NCBI RefSeq assembly: GCF_023898315.1
Contig: NC_064622.1
Location: 353,753,234 to 353,817,233, forward strand
Direction: 5' to 3'
Origin: Schistocerca nitens
Taxonomy: Eukaryota; Arthropoda; Insecta; Orthoptera; Acrididae
DNA: 64,000 nt
Numbering within the stretch: position 1 is the stretch's first letter; the number at the start of each line of letters is the position of its first letter. Positions 11,449-23,019 of the stretch are shown piece by piece. The notes below the pieces were generated by a model. It did not search any database, was not told where the DNA came from, and saw nothing but the letters and a program-made list of their open reading frames with translations. The translations under genes were made by a program, and so were the position numbers.

Positions 11449-11621
11449 TTGTGGTAAGTTCCTATGGGACCAAACTGCTGAGGTCATCGTTCCCTAGGCT
11501 TACACACTACTGTATCTAACTTACTCACTTACGCTAAGGATAACACCACAACTGTCCGAGGGAGGGCTCTAACCTCCGACGAGGGCAAGGCGCCTCAGAC
11601 AACGCGGCTGCACCGCGCGGC
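11449..11621 (-). mobile_element. SINE family b, minus orientation
   Basis: The plus strand shows the tail AAGTTTGTGGTAAGTTCCTA, the body GGGACCAAACTGCTGAGGTC and the tRNA-like head ending GCACCGCGCGGC. The target duplication is not clear, which fits an older insertion. Confidence 0.8.
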
Positions 11622-11840
11622 GATATTTGTCTTGTTCTGCCTATCTTGCCCTGCAGTTATGTTATTAAGGTTAACTGCAGTCAGACACATTTCTTTTGGG
11701 TGATTTTCCGAAAAGTCACATAAAATACCTATGTAAGTATTTGTACTTGATCCAGAGAATAAATTCTCATTAAGCATTGGGCATATCGTCAAGAAATACG
11801 TAATTAGTGCAGTGTTTCAGTCTTTAAATCATGAATGCTG

Positions 11841-12001
11841 GCGCTACAGTCTTGAGCCGAGCGACCGCTACGGTCGCAGGTTCGGATCCTGCCTCGGGCA
11901 TGGATGTGTGTGAGGTCCATAGGTTAGTTAGGTTTAAGTAGTTCTAAGTTCTAGGCGACTGATGACCTCAGAAGTTAAGTCGCATACTGCTCAGAGCCAG
12001 C
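11841..12001 (+). mobile_element. SINE family a, 5'-truncated
   Basis: The copy begins at GCGCTACAGTCTTGAGCC, missing the first roughly 30 bases including the A-box region. Flanks CATGAATGCTG (11830-11840) and CACGAATGCTG (12002-12012) form an 11-bp target duplication with one mismatch. Truncation therefore happened at insertion, not later. Confidence 0.9.
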
Positions 12002-12384
12002 CACGAATGCTGTTTCTGCTAAAGATGGCCTCGTGACTAATTTAAGATTTGTAACAACAGGCGAAAGCTATTCCACCTTTCAATATATTACTCGACTCTC
12101 ACAATGTGCTATTTTATGCATTATTCCAGAAACATGCTAACCAACATGTAAATCACCCAACAAGGCGTCTATGAAGGTTGTGTTAGGTTATTTGGAGTGC
12201 AAATAGACATATTTCACTTACGTATACTTTGAACACATTGGGCTTTTCGCACCTCCATCTCCTTCCGCATCCTTTCTTCTTACATGTAAGCTTAAGATCA
12301 TTTACAGTGGAGCAACTGCGAATGCAGTCGATTGCTGCAACTATTTCTTTGTAACACTACAACCGCTTGTTTCGGTTTTCGTTC

Positions 12385-12573
12385 AAATGGCTCTGAGCAC
12401 TATGGGATTTAACATCTGAGGTCACCAGTCCCCTAGAACTTAAAACTACTTAAACCTAACCAACCTAAGGACATCACACACATCCATGCCCGAGGCAGGG
12501 TTCGAACTTGCGACCGTAGCGGTCGCGCGGTTCCAGACTAAAGCGCCTAGAACCTCTCGGCCACACCGGCCGG
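12385..12573 (-). mobile_element. SINE family a, full length
   Basis: A minus-oriented copy from CAAATGGCTCTGAGCACTAT to the head CACACCGGCCGGC. I could not find a convincing target duplication. Confidence 0.9.
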
Positions 12574-12889
12574 CTCTTTTTTTTTGTGGTCAGCGTGCTT
12601 TTTGGTATGAAAAATCTTGTATTTTTCATACTCTACAACTATCACTGTGGTGATAGCCACGCTACAAAAATACTTCGTCATTTTATAGCTTAAATGCACT
12701 AAAGCAAGTGACATGTAAACAATGGCCTCACTTTAAATTTTATGAAAGATCTTTGCTAGAAGCTTCCCTACCACAGTGTCAACGATATGATCAAACGGCT
12801 TTGACACAGACATAAAAATGTCCGTGGGTTTCGGTAAGTATATATCGTTGGCCACGAACTCTACACTGTTGACGTCACACAGTTGTGCG

Positions 12890-13460
12890 CTTGGGCCTAT
12901 ATTTATCGTAGGCCACGGTCTGTAAGGCTGTGACGTCATATGCAAAACAGGGCTCCCGACTGGTCAGCGCAGATGTCATTCGGGAGCCGTCGCGCGAGCC
13001 TGCTAGTAAACGCACACCGAGCCTACTCCGCGTGAAACGGACTTCAAGGTTGACGAGCGAAACAACAAGAGCGTAGCCAAGAAAGGAGGGCGGCTGGAGG
13101 AAGTGTTCCCTGCGAGACCGTTGGCCGCTCGGAAGTCTGTGGTGTGCGGCAGGAGATTGAGGGGGAACAGCTCGGGCCCGGCAATTAGGCGTGACCCTGG
13201 CTGGCTGGCTGGCTGGCTGCAGCTCAGCGATTGTAGGGAAGCAGCGCCCTGGGGCTTTCCGTGGCCTGCTTTCCGGCAGTTCACGGCCCCGTCTGGTCGT
13301 TAGTATCGACACGGCCAGCGCCGCCTGCCCCGCACCACCACGACCGCCGGAGATGGCGCCGAGCGGAGATACCGAATGTCAGGAGGCATCTGCGAGCAGG
13401 CAAGTGACAGCCAAGACGTGCTGTCGTAGATGTGGCGGAGGAAAATACAGTAACCTTTAA
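12890..13460. promoter_or_regulatory. GC/CpG-rich segment, possible promoter or first exon
   Basis: The segment is clearly richer in G, C and CpG than its AT-rich surroundings. TGACGTCA sites (CRE-type) lie just inside and before it, near 12870 and 12930, and a short TGGC run is at 13198-13217. On the plus strand an ATG in a good context (CCGGAGATGG, ATG at 13353) opens 35 codons. Within them AG|GCAAGT at 13398-13405 matches a GC-type splice donor. No conserved protein is visible, so a first exon is only a hypothesis. A decayed GC-rich repeat is the alternative. Confidence 0.3.
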
Positions 13461-13670
13461 GGCCCTCGTAAATAATCAAACTTGTTTGTCAAATACGGTC
13501 TTATCTAGCCACGGTTTTGTCAAACAGGCCCGTAAAACGTAAACTCCGTCCACAGGCCCAGGAGGACCCAGCGGTACCGACCGGTCGCCGTGTCATCCTC
13601 AGCCAAGAGGCGTCACCGAATGCGGATATGGAAGGGCATGTGGTCAGCACACCGCTCTCCCGGCCATATC

Positions 13671-14827
13671 TACACTACTGGCCATTAAAATTGCTACACC
13701 ACGAAGATGACATGCTACAGACGCGAAATGTAACCGACAGGAAGAAGATGCTGTGATATGCAAATGATTAGCTTTTCAGAGAAGTCACACAGGGTTGGCG
13801 CCGGTGGCGACACCTACAACGTGCTGACATGAGGAAAGTTTCCAACCGATCTCTCATACACAAACAGCAGTTGACCGGCGTTGCTTGGTGAAAAGTTGTT
13901 GTGGTGCCTCGTGTAAGGAGGAGAAATCCGTACCATCACGTTTACGATTGTAGCCTATCGCGATTGCGGTTTATCGTATCGCGACATTGCTGCTCGCGTT
14001 GGTCGAGACCCAATGACTGTTAGCAGAATATGGAATCGGTGGGTTCAGGAGGGTAATGCGGAACGCCGTGCTGGATCCCAACGGCCTCGTATCACTAGCA
14101 GTCGAGATGACAGGCATCTTATCCGCATGGCTGTAACGGATCGTGCAGCCACGTCTCTATCCCTGAGTCAACAGATGGGGGCGATTGCAAGACAACAACC
14201 ATCTGCACGAACAGTTGGACGACGTTTGTAGCAGCATGGACTATCAGCTCGGAGACCATGGCTGCGGTTACCCTTGACGCTGCACCACAGACAGGAGCGC
14301 CTGCGATGGCGTACTCAACGACGAACCTGGGTGCACGAATGTCAAAACGTCATTTTTTCGGATGTATCCAGGTTCTGTTTACAGCATCATGATGGTAGCA
14401 TTCTGCATCTTGCAGGTCCTGTACTGGCCTTTCTGGATACAGAAAATGTTCGACTGCTGCCCTGGCCAGCACGTTCTCCAGATCTCTCACCAACTGAAAA
14501 CGTCTGGTCAATGGTGGCCGAGCAACTGGCTCGTCACAATACGCCAGTCACTACTCTTGTTGAACTGTGATATCGTTTTGGAGCTGCATGGGCAGCTGTA
14601 CCTGTACACGCCATCCAAGCTCTGTTTGACTCAATGCTCAGGCGTATCAAGGCCGTTATTACGGCCAGATGTCGTTGTTCTGGGTACGGATTTCTCAGTA
14701 TCTATGCACCCAAATTGTGTGAAAATGTAATCACATGTCAGTTGTAGTACAATATATTTGTCCAATGAATACCCGTTTATCATCTTCATTTCTTCTTGGT
14801 GTAGCAATATTAATGGCCAGTAGTGTA
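13671..14827 (+). mobile_element. Tc1 family A, internally deleted
   Basis: Inverted ends CACTACTGGCCATTAAAATT (13673) and its complement finishing CCAGTAGTG at 14825 are flanked by TA on both sides. The 1153-bp element lacks about 250 bp of the transposase that the second copy (36614-38022) retains. The deletion lies between the HHDGSI and AGPVLAFLDTENV blocks. It would need a transposase supplied from elsewhere. Confidence 0.93.
14013..14570 (+). pseudogene. Tc1 family A transposase remnant
   Basis: The HTH part reads YRDIAARVGRDPMTVSRIWN then RWVQEGNAERRAGSQRPRI. A TAG after ARTVGRRL splits the frame. The second piece shows RTWVHECQNVIFSDVSRFCL, where the family's first catalytic Asp-Glu appears as SDV, and then jumps to LPWPARSPDLSPTENVWSM, carrying the third acidic residue. 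The second catalytic Asp (QQDNARPH block) lies in the deletion. Inactive. Confidence 0.88.
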
Positions 14828-15043
14828 AGTTTCTGAGACCGGAGCCGCTACTTCTCAATCAAGTAGCTCCTCAGTTTGCCTCACAAGTGCTGAGAGCACC
14901 CCGCTTGCCAACAGCGCTCGGCAGACAGGATGGTCACCCATCGACGTGCTAGCCCAGCCAGACAGCACTTAACTTCGGTGATCTACCGCAACCGGTGTTA
15001 CCACTGAGGCAAGGTCGTTGGCAAACAAGCCCTTGCACGTACC

Positions 15044-16221
15044 TTCATCTACATGATTGCAACTGAAAGTTAAGTGCCTGGCAGAGGGTTCACCGAGCCA
15101 CCTTTAAGCTATTACTCTGGCGTCCTACTCTCCATCGGGGTGCTGGAAAAGCGAACAGTCTGTGCGAACTCTCACTTCTCTTACTTTATTATTATGATCA
15201 TTTCTCCCTATATAAGGAGAAACGATAATTTTTTCGCACTCTGAGGACAAAGTTGGTGACAAATTTCACGAGATAATGCCGCAACGAAATAATCAGCACG
15301 AGCTGCCCTTATTTAAACCTTTTCGATGTCCTCCGTCAACCCTATGTGTTGCGCATCCCACACCGTACAGCAATACACCATAATGGGGCAGACAAGCGTG
15401 GTGTTAACAGTCCCTTCAATCGACCTGTTCCATTTTCTACGTGTTCTGACAGTAAATCGCAGTCTGGGTTTGCTTTCCAGTCAACATTATCTATGTGATT
15501 TTTCCAGTTTAAGTTATTCGTAATGGCAATCCTGAAACATGTAGTTGAATTTATAGCCTTTAGATTTGTGTGCTTTATCGTTTAACCGAAATTTAGCGAA
15601 TTTCTTTTAGTAGTCATGCGGATGACTTCACATTTGTCATTATTTACAGTCAACTGCCAAGTTTCTCTTCATGCAGAGACCTTCTCAAAACTACTTTGCA
15701 GTTAATTCTGATCATCTGATGACTTTACAGCAACACCTTCAAACAATGCAAGAGGGCTACTCAAATTGTCTCCTATTTCGTTTATGTAGACCAGGAACGA
15801 CAGAGGTCCTACAACATTTCTTTTGGGGACGCCAGAAATCAATTCCCTTTTACTCGATGACTTTCCATCAGTTACTACGACAGAAATTCGCGAATCCAGT
15901 CGCACAACTGAGGTGATACTCCATAGGCACACAATTTGTTTAGAAGTGGCTTGTGAAGAACTGTGTCAAAAGCCGCCTGCAAATCTAAAATTATGAAATC
16001 AATTTGACAGTCCCTGTCGGAAGCACTCATTACTTCGTGAGAATAAATAGCACCTTACATTTTACAAGAACGATAATTTCTGAATCCGTGCTGACCGTGT
16101 GTCAATAAAGTTTGTCGTTCTAACGTCACTTCTGAAGCAGACGCTATTTGCGAATGCTGTATTTTGACACTAGTTGGAAAGGCTGCTAATGCAGATGAAG
16201 CATTTATAATACTGACTCTTG
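15044..16221 (-). mobile_element. LINE family 1 fragment, degenerate
   Basis: A second copy of the LINE seen at 2634-3480, again minus, with its 3' end at CATCTACATGATTGCAA near 15048. It reaches further into the RT: ISVVVTDGKSSSK, LISGVPKRNVVGPLSFLVYI and NEIGDNLSSPLALF are readable at 15932-15702. The catalytic FADD after ALF is altered to EGV. It ends where a SINE has inserted, near 16222. Confidence 0.85.
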
Positions 16222-16233
16222 ACTCTGGCATTG

Positions 16234-16414
16234 TGGCTCTGAGCACTATGGGACTCAACTGCTGTGGTTATCAGTCCCCTAGAACTTAGAACTACTTAAA
16301 CCTAACTAAGGACATCACACACATCCATGCCCGAGGCAGGATTCGAACCTGCGACCGTAGCAGACGCACGGTTCCGGAATGCGCGCCTAGAACCGTGAGA
16401 CCACCGCGGCCGGC
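16234..16414 (-). mobile_element. SINE family a
   Basis: A minus copy with a perfect 12-bp target duplication ACTCTGGCATTG at 16222-16233 and 16415-16426. It has a small deletion in the body (CCTAACTAAGGACATC). Confidence 0.94.
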
Positions 16415-16429
16415 ACTCTGGCATTGTGT

Positions 16430-17168
16430 TTAAAGAATAAGAAGAAAAGAAGACGCTGGTACAGGATTTAAAATGAGAGGAAAATAAACACGTGAATACC
16501 TATTTAAGGAAATGTTACAGTCAGAATCTGATGATTACATCAACTTTCCGCGAATGGACAATGAAATCTTCAATAACTTGTTTAGGGTTGCTTCGTCCTA
16601 GCATAGAAAAAGAAGGCACAAATATGCGAAAATTTGTTCTATTCCACTTGGTTCTCTAATACCTGAGGGGCTATGACCATTCGTTCATCTTCGCTAATGT
16701 GAAACACATCTCCTCTACTGAGCAAGTGTTCATAGGCGTTAAGGTACGCACTTAAGAGCCCACGTTTATTGGACATTTTTTTCTCGTTTTTGTCCACACT
16801 ACCACCACTGAAAAGTTAGCAACCCTACACTCTTCGCAACACAAGAACTGGTACATGTATTCAACTGTCAAGAGGTATCAGAACGTTTTTCCTTTATCAC
16901 TTTCGACTCGTTCGTTCCCGGCACAGGGATCCTTACTTCAAATTAATACATTTATCCTTTTCCATCATCCTAGAAAGTCTGTAACATGATCACGGAATCA
17001 CCCCGTGTATACGTGCATTTACAGACGCCCACGCCTATAACTTTGACGCTCTGTAGTCTCGTTGGATGGCGTTTCCGGACATGGGTTCCTATTCAAAATA
17101 CGATGTACTCACTCCCCTCTGCAAGTCCTAGAAGTCTGTAACGGGAATTTCCGACCACCCTGTACATG
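16430..17168. other. Unassigned; contains a diverged tandem duplication
   Basis: No coding signature. From about 16911 to 17155 two diverged units follow each other. Both contain a GGGTTCC or GGGATCC block, a CCTAGAA-GTCTGTAAC block and a short CACCCTGTA-like or CACCCCGTGTA-like end. This may be a partial DNA-transposon end in duplicate. Confidence 0.4.
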
Positions 17169-17170
17169 TA

Positions 17171-18300
17171 CAGTATCTGATCAAAAGTATCTACTAGCGG
17201 ACTAATGTGTGACGCGCCCACCCATGGCATTTATGACAGCTGTAACTCTGCTAACGACATTTTCAATGAGGCGTCTGAATGTCAGTGGAGAAACTATAAT
17301 TAGTTATTCCTTACGAGCTGAGGACATAAGGTAATGATGTTGGATACTGGCGACTGGAGCGAAGCCGACGTTCTAACTTTCCCGTACTTGTTCCATAAGC
17401 TTCAGGTCGGAGCTCGGGGCAAATCACTCCGCTTCAGGAATGGTGTTGTCCCCAAACCATTGCCTCACAGATGCTGCTTTATGACAGGGTGCATTGTCAA
17501 GCTCATACAATCAAGCATCGTCTCCGAGCTCCACTGTACATAGCACGCTATGCGGTAGAATGTGATCACATTCCTCAGCAATTAGCGTTGCCTGAAGCGC
17601 AATAAGGGGACCACCCTCTCCAATCATGATAAACAGGCCCTCCGCCCCACACCGTAAGACCACGCGCTCTATACTTCACAGTTGACTCTACACGTAATGG
17701 CAGGTACCGTTCTGCTGACATTCGTCCGCCAAAAACATTTCATCGGACTGCAACATAGTATAGCGTGATTCAACACTCCAGATCAATCGTTTGCAGTCAT
17801 GCACTGTCCAGTTGCGTCGGTCTTCACAACACATCGAGTGTCGCTTAGCACTGACTACTAAAGTGTATGACTTTTGAGGAGCTGCTCCACCATCGTATCC
17901 CATTATTTTTACATCCCTAAGCATAATCACTGTGCTAGCTGGATCGCTGGTAATATCTTGGAAATCATGAGTGATTCCTCCCGCTGATTTCGTGCTATTT
18001 TTTCCAAGCACCCTCCGCAGCAATCGACGGTCCCTGTCCATTCTCTGTGTAGCTCTGGTTTTTTCCTTCGCGCTTCCACTTAATTTAGAAGAGTTGAAAT
18101 GTTCCACATTAAATTTGTTACTCAGGTTCCATTCAAGGACTAGTGCACCCTACAGGCCACTGATCTAATCTGTTTGCCCCATTCCCTTTTGACAACACAG
18201 TACACACCGCCTCCTTTCTATACTGTCTGGTCCGCCTCTCGTGACATCTAGTGGTCTATCCCGCATTACGCAGGGTGTCCGGATATTTTTGATCATATGA
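17171..18300 (-). mobile_element. Tc1-like relic with degenerate transposase
   Basis: Ends share TATCTGATCAAAAGTATC (left) and its imperfect complement GGATATTTTTGATCATATGA (right), about 1.13 kb apart, next to TA. The minus strand (18107-17688) encodes a decayed Tc1 transposase: NWTVHDCKRLIWSVESRYTM, where the first catalytic Asp of the SDES block reads Val, and HTH-side pieces such as RRLLRRVLGKN. The rest is too mutated to follow. Confidence 0.72.
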
Positions 18301-18833
18301 TATCCGCCAGAAAAATTGTTCAGATTTTGCTGCTCTCCAACGTAACGATCCTGTTGCTGGTATCTTCTGTAGAACCCTACTTGGGTGACCGAACACTAAA
18401 CGGAGAAAATTTAAATTATGTCGTAAGAGTCCAAAGGATTTTAGGTAATTATTATAGTCTCAATATTAACACAGAAATTATAAACTGAAGAACAAAAAAC
18501 TGGTACACCCGCCTAATATCGTGTACGGCCCCCGAGAGCACGCAGAAGTGCCGCAACACGATGTGGCATGGACTTGACTAATGTCTGAAGTACTGTGGGA
18601 GGAAACTGACCATGATTCCTGCAGTGCCGTCGATGAATCAGTAAGAGTACAAGGCGGTGGAGATCTCTTCTGAACAGCACGTTGCAAGGCATCGTAGATA
18701 TGCTCAATAATGTTCATGTCTGGGGAGTTTGGTGGCCAGCGGAAGTGTTTAACTCAGGAGTGTTCCTGGAGCCACTCTGTAGCAATTCTGAACATGTGGG
18801 ACGTCGCACTGTCCTGCTGGAATTCTCCAAGTC

Positions 18834-19033
18834 AAAAATGGTTCAAATGGCTCTAAGCACTATGGGACTTAACACCTGAGGTCATCAGTTCCCTACACTT
18901 AGATCTACTTAAACCTGACTAACCTAAGGACATCACACACATCCATTCCCGAGGCAGGATTCAAACCTGCGACCGTAGCAGCAGCGCGGTTCCGGACTGA
19001 AGCGCCTATAACCGCTCTGCTGCAGCTGCCATC
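18834..19033 (-). mobile_element. SINE family a in Tc1 family B
   Basis: Target duplication GAATTCTCCAAGTC (18820-18833) and GAATTCCCCAAGTC (19034-19047), 13 of 14 identical. Minus orientation. The head has a changed anticodon-side region (GCAGCAGCGCGG). Confidence 0.94.
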
Positions 19034-19738
19034 GAATTCCCCAAGTCCGTCGGAATGTGCAATAGACATGCGTGGTTGAAGGTGATCAGACAGGATGTTT
19101 ACGTACGTGTCACCTGTCAGAGTCGTACCTAGACGTATCAGAGATCCCATATCACTCTAGCTGCACACGCGCCACACCATTAGTAAGCCTCCAAGAGCTT
19201 GAACAGTCCCCTGCTGACATGCGGGGTCCACGGGTTCATGAGGCTGTCTCTATACCCATACACGTCACTCCGCTCGATACAGTTTGGAAAGAGACTCGTC
19301 CGACCAGGCAACATGTTTCCAGTCATCAACAGTCCAATGACGGTGTTGACAGGCCCAGGCGAGGCGTAAAGCTTTGTGTCGTGCATTCATCACGGGCACA
19401 CGAGTGGGCCCTCGGACCCGAAAGTTCATACCGATGATGTTTCGTTGAGTAGTTCACACGCAGACCCTTGTTGATGGCCCAGCACTGAAATCTGCAGCAT
19501 TTTGCAGAAGGGTTGCACTTCTGTCACGTTGAACGATTCTCTTGAGTCGTAGTAGGTCCTGTTGTTTCACGATCTTTTTCCGGCCGCACCGATGTCGGAG
19601 ATTCGATGTTTTACTGGATTCCCGATATTCACGTTACACTCGTGAAATGGTCGCAGCGGAAAATCCCCATTTCATCGCTACCTCGGAGATGCTGTCTCTC
19701 ATCGCTCGTGCACTGACTATAAGACCGCGCTAAAATTA

Positions 19739-20052
19739 GAAATTCTTCCAATCCCTATGTGGCATAATAGCAAACCAGTGCTTAACAGTACTGGTTAAAA
19801 CAGTCTTGGTTGCAATTTTAGTTTTTTTGTTTTTCAGCGACGCGTTTCGCCTTATTTAGGCATCTTCAGGTTATCTTTTCTAGATGGACGCTGTTACTCG
19901 CTCCTGTGAACGGGAACGCGTTATGCAGCAGATCTTGGTGCCTCTCGCGTCCATCTAGAAAAGATAACCTGAAGATGCCTAAATAAGTTGAAAGGCGTCG
20001 TTGAAAAATAAAGAAAAAACTAAAATTGCAACCAGACTGTTTTTAACCAATA
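19739..20052. mobile_element. Palindromic (foldback) unit with hammerhead-like motifs
   Basis: Arms 19793-19891 and 19947-20048 are inverted copies of about 100 bp around a 55-bp loop. Each arm includes a core CTGAAGATGCC, loop TAAATAA, then GGCGAAACGCGTC (clean on the minus strand at 19839-19869; decayed on the plus strand at 19969-19999, GTTGAAAGGCGTC). The whole insertion lies in Tc1 family B between CGCTAAAATTA (19728-19738) and CGCTCAAATTA (20053-20063), an 11-bp duplication with one mismatch. That duplication length fits target-primed retroposition rather than a TA- or 8-bp-type DNA transposon. Confidence 0.75.
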
Positions 20053-20231
20053 CGCTCAAATTAACTTACATCTTGATAACCCTGACATTGTAGCGGTACT
20101 AACCGATCTAACAACTGCGACACACACACATGTTGTCTTATGTAGGCGTAGCCGACCGCAGCGCCGTATTCTGTCTGCATACTTATCTCTATATTGAAAT
20201 ACGCATGCATAAACCAGTTTCTTTGGAGCTT

Positions 20232-20233
<2 letters not shown>

Positions 20234-20276
<43 letters not shown>
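20234..20276. repeat. (TG)n microsatellite
   Basis: About 21 TG units, abutting the right end of Tc1 family B. Confidence 0.97.
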
Positions 20277-20277
<1 letters not shown>

Positions 20278-21091
20278 CACGGAAAGTTTCTTCTGGAAGT
20301 CATATGCGAGAAACTGACTGTAAGGAACGCGTGAGAAACTTGGTCGCTGGTCATGTAAGGGTAACACAATATTGAAAAGAGCAACCGCAAATGTTTGGAT
20401 TCTACTGACATAAGCGGGTAAGGGACGGGCATATTCGAACGCGCTGATTTTTTTTTCCTTTAAAAAAAAGGAATAGCTCCTGGGAAAAAAGTCCGACAAA
20501 ATATTTTTTTTCCAATATTCACTTATGAAATATTCATGGCGGCGCTACACATTCACAGGCCAAATTATCATATTTAGCCGGGGCGATTTTTACAGCCCCG
20601 TAAATCAGTGGAGCGACTTATCGCCGGCGCTATCTGCTACTGCTGAATTCTCCGCGGCGCGGTTGGCCGGCTCGGCGGCCGCATGCAACTCTCAACTTCT
20701 CAGCCGGCACGAGGGGGCCACACAGAGCAACCACACCGCCTCTCCCAAAGTCCGCACCTACGTGCGCCGACTCCTCAACTTCCCCGGCCGTTATTTGGCT
20801 CAAATCTCACCTAAAAGTCCGCTGCGCGGCTTATGAGCTTGAGAATGTGTGTTATCTAAATGGACACGAAATAACTTTCTTCAAATTACATGGCCTTATA
20901 AAGAAACTGCGCTGCCGCAGTCAGTTTATCAGAGCGAACTTCTAGATGCTACGTGTACAGTAAGTATCTCATTCGTGATGTATATCGCGCGATATACACT
21001 GGCGAAGCACGAGTGTAAAGACATTAACAGGCTTTCTGCAGCTATCCCTTCTTGTCTCCTTATATCACGCACGACCCGTTTCCCTCGCCGC
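20277..21091. other. Unassigned; short GC-rich patch at 20570-20830
   Basis: AT-rich with T and A runs near 20450-20510, then a GC/CpG-rich patch containing GGCCGGCTCGGCGGCCGC. A 103-codon frame crosses the patch without a recognisable domain. Confidence 0.35.
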
Positions 21092-21140
21092 CCACCACCA
21101 CCACCACCACCACCACCACCACCACCACCACCACAACCAC
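21092..21140. repeat. (CCA)n microsatellite
   Basis: About 15 CCA units with one interruption (ACAACC) near the end. Confidence 0.97.
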
Positions 21141-21152
21141 CGATGCACACTT

Positions 21153-21212
21153 TGTAGCCGGCCGGAGTGGCCGAGCGGTTCTAGACGCTACAGTCTGGAT
21201 CCGCGAGACTGC
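21153..21212 (+). mobile_element. SINE family a, head fragment only
   Basis: About 60 bases match the tRNA-like head of family a (GGCCGGAGTGGCCGAGCGGT, TACAGTCTGGATCCGCGAGA) and then stop. The B box and body are missing. It lies directly after the CCA microsatellite. Confidence 0.8.
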
Positions 21213-22340
21213 TTTATCTTTGACAAGTAGCACTTGATATACCCAATGCCTGCTCGACCTCACACGATTTCAGTTTAACGTCTCGGCGACGACGAAGATA
21301 TTATATAAACAGTACAAACATGAACAGGGTAAACATGAGGAATGAAATCAGACGTATTTCTTTCTACGGAGCTATCGCGGGTTTCGCCTGAATCCACATA
21401 CAGAAAACAGAGAGAACCTAAACCCGGATGGTGAAATAGGCATTTGGGCACTTTTTCTCCGGAATGCAATTCCAGTACGCATTACTCAGAAGGAAGGCGC
21501 GATCACATACCCTGATACATCGCAACTTGCCCAAGCTCGTTCAAATGAAATACAGACGGCCAGTCTGATATCATGCAACTAGACTCAGTTTTCTCTTCCT
21601 TGTGACACATATGATAATTGTGAAGAATGTCGACATTTTGCCTGCCCCTATCACGTTTTTTATTTATTTTTTCTCCAACGTAACGTGACCTAACTTATGT
21701 TTGCTAATACTTTGTACAGATGAAACATTATAATTATAAATCCTCTAGAACTGTTGAGTGATTCATTCCAACTCAAACAGGGCTACTCCCAGTGAAGCAC
21801 CGACGTTCAAGTCAACCTACAGGGCGCCTGGACGTTACGATGTGCAAAGGACTGCTGACGAAAAGCAGGTAATCACTGTATGTAACTTAAGGCAATATTG
21901 CGTTACATGTATTTTAATACTCATATTTTCACAAAACATGCTAGACGCGATAAACGTTCTTTCTCTACCTGCCACTCTCTCTCCTTAACCTTCCCCTCCC
22001 CCCCCCCCTCTCCACCCGCAACATTCATCTCTGTCCACTACCTATTAGGCACCTGTGAAACACACTATTAATCCTCTCTAAAGCATTATCTGCTTCATTT
22101 GTGTACAGTCGCTTGTTTAGTTGTTATACGACGGGAGAGGTGCTTACAGATATTTAGCACAATGCAATTTGGCTGTAATGTTGCGGGGGAAAAGGGAGCG
22201 GCAAGAGGAACGTTATGAGGGGAAAAAAATCTTTATTGCCCATGTTAATGTTGGAGCAACCTGATACGAGCAATTCAACAGTACTTATTTTCATGCGTGC
22301 GTGTACGGACATGGGAGGGAGGGGGAGAGGGATAGAGACG

Positions 22341-22420
<80 letters not shown>

Positions 22421-22832
22421 ATGTGCATATTTTAGCAAGAGTAGTTTGTAAGACTGGTTCGCACGTAGAGGTATGTCGAGTTGGTTTGCCACAAGACAAA
22501 GCTCACCGGACGAAATGTTCGTTACCCCGTTAAAAGAGCACATTTGTCACTTCGGAGTCCTGCAGATGATGCAGAAACAGGTGGTAACGTGACCTTCCTC
22601 CGCTGACAGGGGCCACAGCAGTGAAGTAGTGTGTTACATTCCAGTCCGTTGTATGGCATTACCACAGCAGAACGGGTCGATTTGGGGACGTGACAGAATA
22701 TGAAAAAGAAGCTATGTTGTTTGGACGTGCTGCCCATCACCACAACGCGAATGAAGCCTTATTCATCGTAATCGATGCAAACAAACAGTGAGAGTGATGT
22801 GGATTTCTGCAGAAAGAAGGGGAGACAGTACC
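21213..22832. other. Unassigned, with a C-rich run and a dinucleotide tract
   Basis: No coding signature. There is a C run at about 21996-22008 and the compound microsatellite listed separately. Short frames through the CA tract are simple-sequence artefacts. Confidence 0.4.
22339..22421. repeat. Compound (CG)(CA)n(GA)n microsatellite
   Basis: A short CG run passes into about 27 CA units and then about 9 GA units. Confidence 0.97.
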
Positions 22833-23019
22833 TACGAGGTGCATTCAAGTTCTAAGGCCTCCGATTTTTTTTCTCCGGACTGGAAAGAGATAGAAACATG
22901 CGCATTGTTTTAAAATGAGGCCGCGTTCATTGTCAATACGTCCCAGAGATGGCAGCACCGTACGGCAGATGGAATTTTACCGCCAGCGGCGAGAATGAGA
23001 ACTGTTTTAAATACTTAAA

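Larger units (their letters stand above)
18483..20236 (-). mobile_element. Tc1 family B with two nested insertions
   Basis: The left end ACTGAAGAACAAAAAACTGG and the right end GTTTCTTTGGAGCTTCAGTG are inverted repeats matching those of the second copy (50818-52185). The transposase reads on the minus strand in pieces, for example LKRIVQRDRSAT around 19530. A SINE (18834-19033) and a palindromic unit (19739-20052) interrupt it, each with its own target duplication. The right terminus runs directly into a (TG)n tract, which probably expanded from CAGTGTG at the element end. Confidence 0.9.

Noticed and set aside
20061-20499. Open frames of 81-147 codons across the (TG)n tract
   Set aside because: They translate simple sequence (poly Cys-Val or His-Thr) and exist only because the repeat lacks stops.
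20849-21263. Frames with poly-Pro, poly-Thr, poly-Gly or poly-Val
   Set aside because: They read the (CCA)n tract; no flanking domain.
22154-22543. Frames of 74-129 codons across the CA/GA microsatellite
   Set aside because: Simple-sequence artefact, as above.
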